From: Oncomelania hupensis
Taxonomy: Eukaryota > Mollusca > Gastropoda > Littorinimorpha > Pomatiopsidae
Length of the DNA: 64,000 nucleotides
Direction of reading: 5' to 3'
NCBI GenBank assembly: GCA_036898135.1
Contig: CM072517.1
Coordinates: 63,990,769 to 64,054,768 of the forward strand
Shown: positions 63,964 through 64,000 of the stretch, one piece after another
How positions within the stretch are numbered: position 1 is the first letter of the stretch
Layout of the letters: the number at the start of each line of letters is the position of its first letter
Program-made: the position numbers and the translations under genes
The notes under the pieces: generated by a model
What the model saw: only the letters and a program-made list of their open reading frames with translations
The model's database searches: none
What the model was told of the DNA's origin: nothing

Positions 63964-64000
63964 CTTATTGCTGTTATAATTATCATTGGGGTTATTATTA

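Overview
This window is eukaryotic, intron-rich, non-coding DNA, most likely from a mollusc (probably a gastropod). The signs are isolated exons with splice signals, a phase-0 discoidin (F5/8 type C) exon, many tRNA-derived SINEs, 5'-truncated LINEs, LTR and DNA-transposon remnants, and an extreme load of di- and trinucleotide microsatellites. The species assignment is an inference. There are no operons, rRNA genes, CRISPR arrays or bacterial signals. Almost all long open frames are translations of microsatellites.

Host genes. Three loci can be argued for. (1) A small minus-strand gene at about 1.87-4.48 kb has three exons with matching splice phases and encodes a protein of about 103 residues with one transmembrane segment. 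(2) A 41-codon discoidin-domain exon lies at 55315-55437 (+) with good splice sites; the rest of that gene must lie outside or in very distant exons. (3) A possible lysine/arginine/glutamate-rich exon lies at 147-364 (+).

Mobile elements. The centrepiece is an LTR retrotransposon at 46895-52951 with two 623-bp LTRs. Its pol order is protease, integrase, then reverse transcriptase, which is the Gmr1-like order in the Ty3/gypsy group. RNase H is missing, gag and pol are in different frames, and the 3' end of pol carries a second, diverged copy of an RT block. Its leader has five tandem copies of a 15-bp heat-shock-element-like unit directly before gag. A related solo LTR (16364-16914, minus, perfect 5-bp TSD) shares a heat-shock-like motif in U3. 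Five copies of one LINE family all end in (GGATA)n; three have exact target duplications and one has a duplication with a single mismatch. There are two L2/CR1-like LINE tails, at least five SINE families (one a tRNA/5S rRNA hybrid), a 307-bp hAT MITE with a perfect 8-bp TSD, and a 439-bp inverted-repeat element that starts a THAP-like zinc finger.

The most novel pattern is a group of fold-back elements (11930-12444, about 31430-32165, 55882-56479, 58278-58778) and fragments (18270-18440, 61090-61280). They share a palindromic core, TCGTCTCCTCTAGGGGACGA or variants, and the four large ones each sit inside a microsatellite with the same motif on both sides: TTC, GT, CAT and GAA. Two also share a TTAGGG-containing hairpin. 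This looks like a non-autonomous element family that targets, or travels with, microsatellites.

Tandem repeats. Minisatellites lie at 14533-14615 (26 bp), 23233-23447 (23-24 bp), 30446-31190 (about 74 bp, interrupted by a small retroposon), 41111-41366 (about 51 bp), 41529-42085 (TAGGG-like) and 42657-43385 (49 bp). Trinucleotide arrays repeatedly coincide with SINE or LINE 3' ends, suggesting retroposon tails seed many of them.
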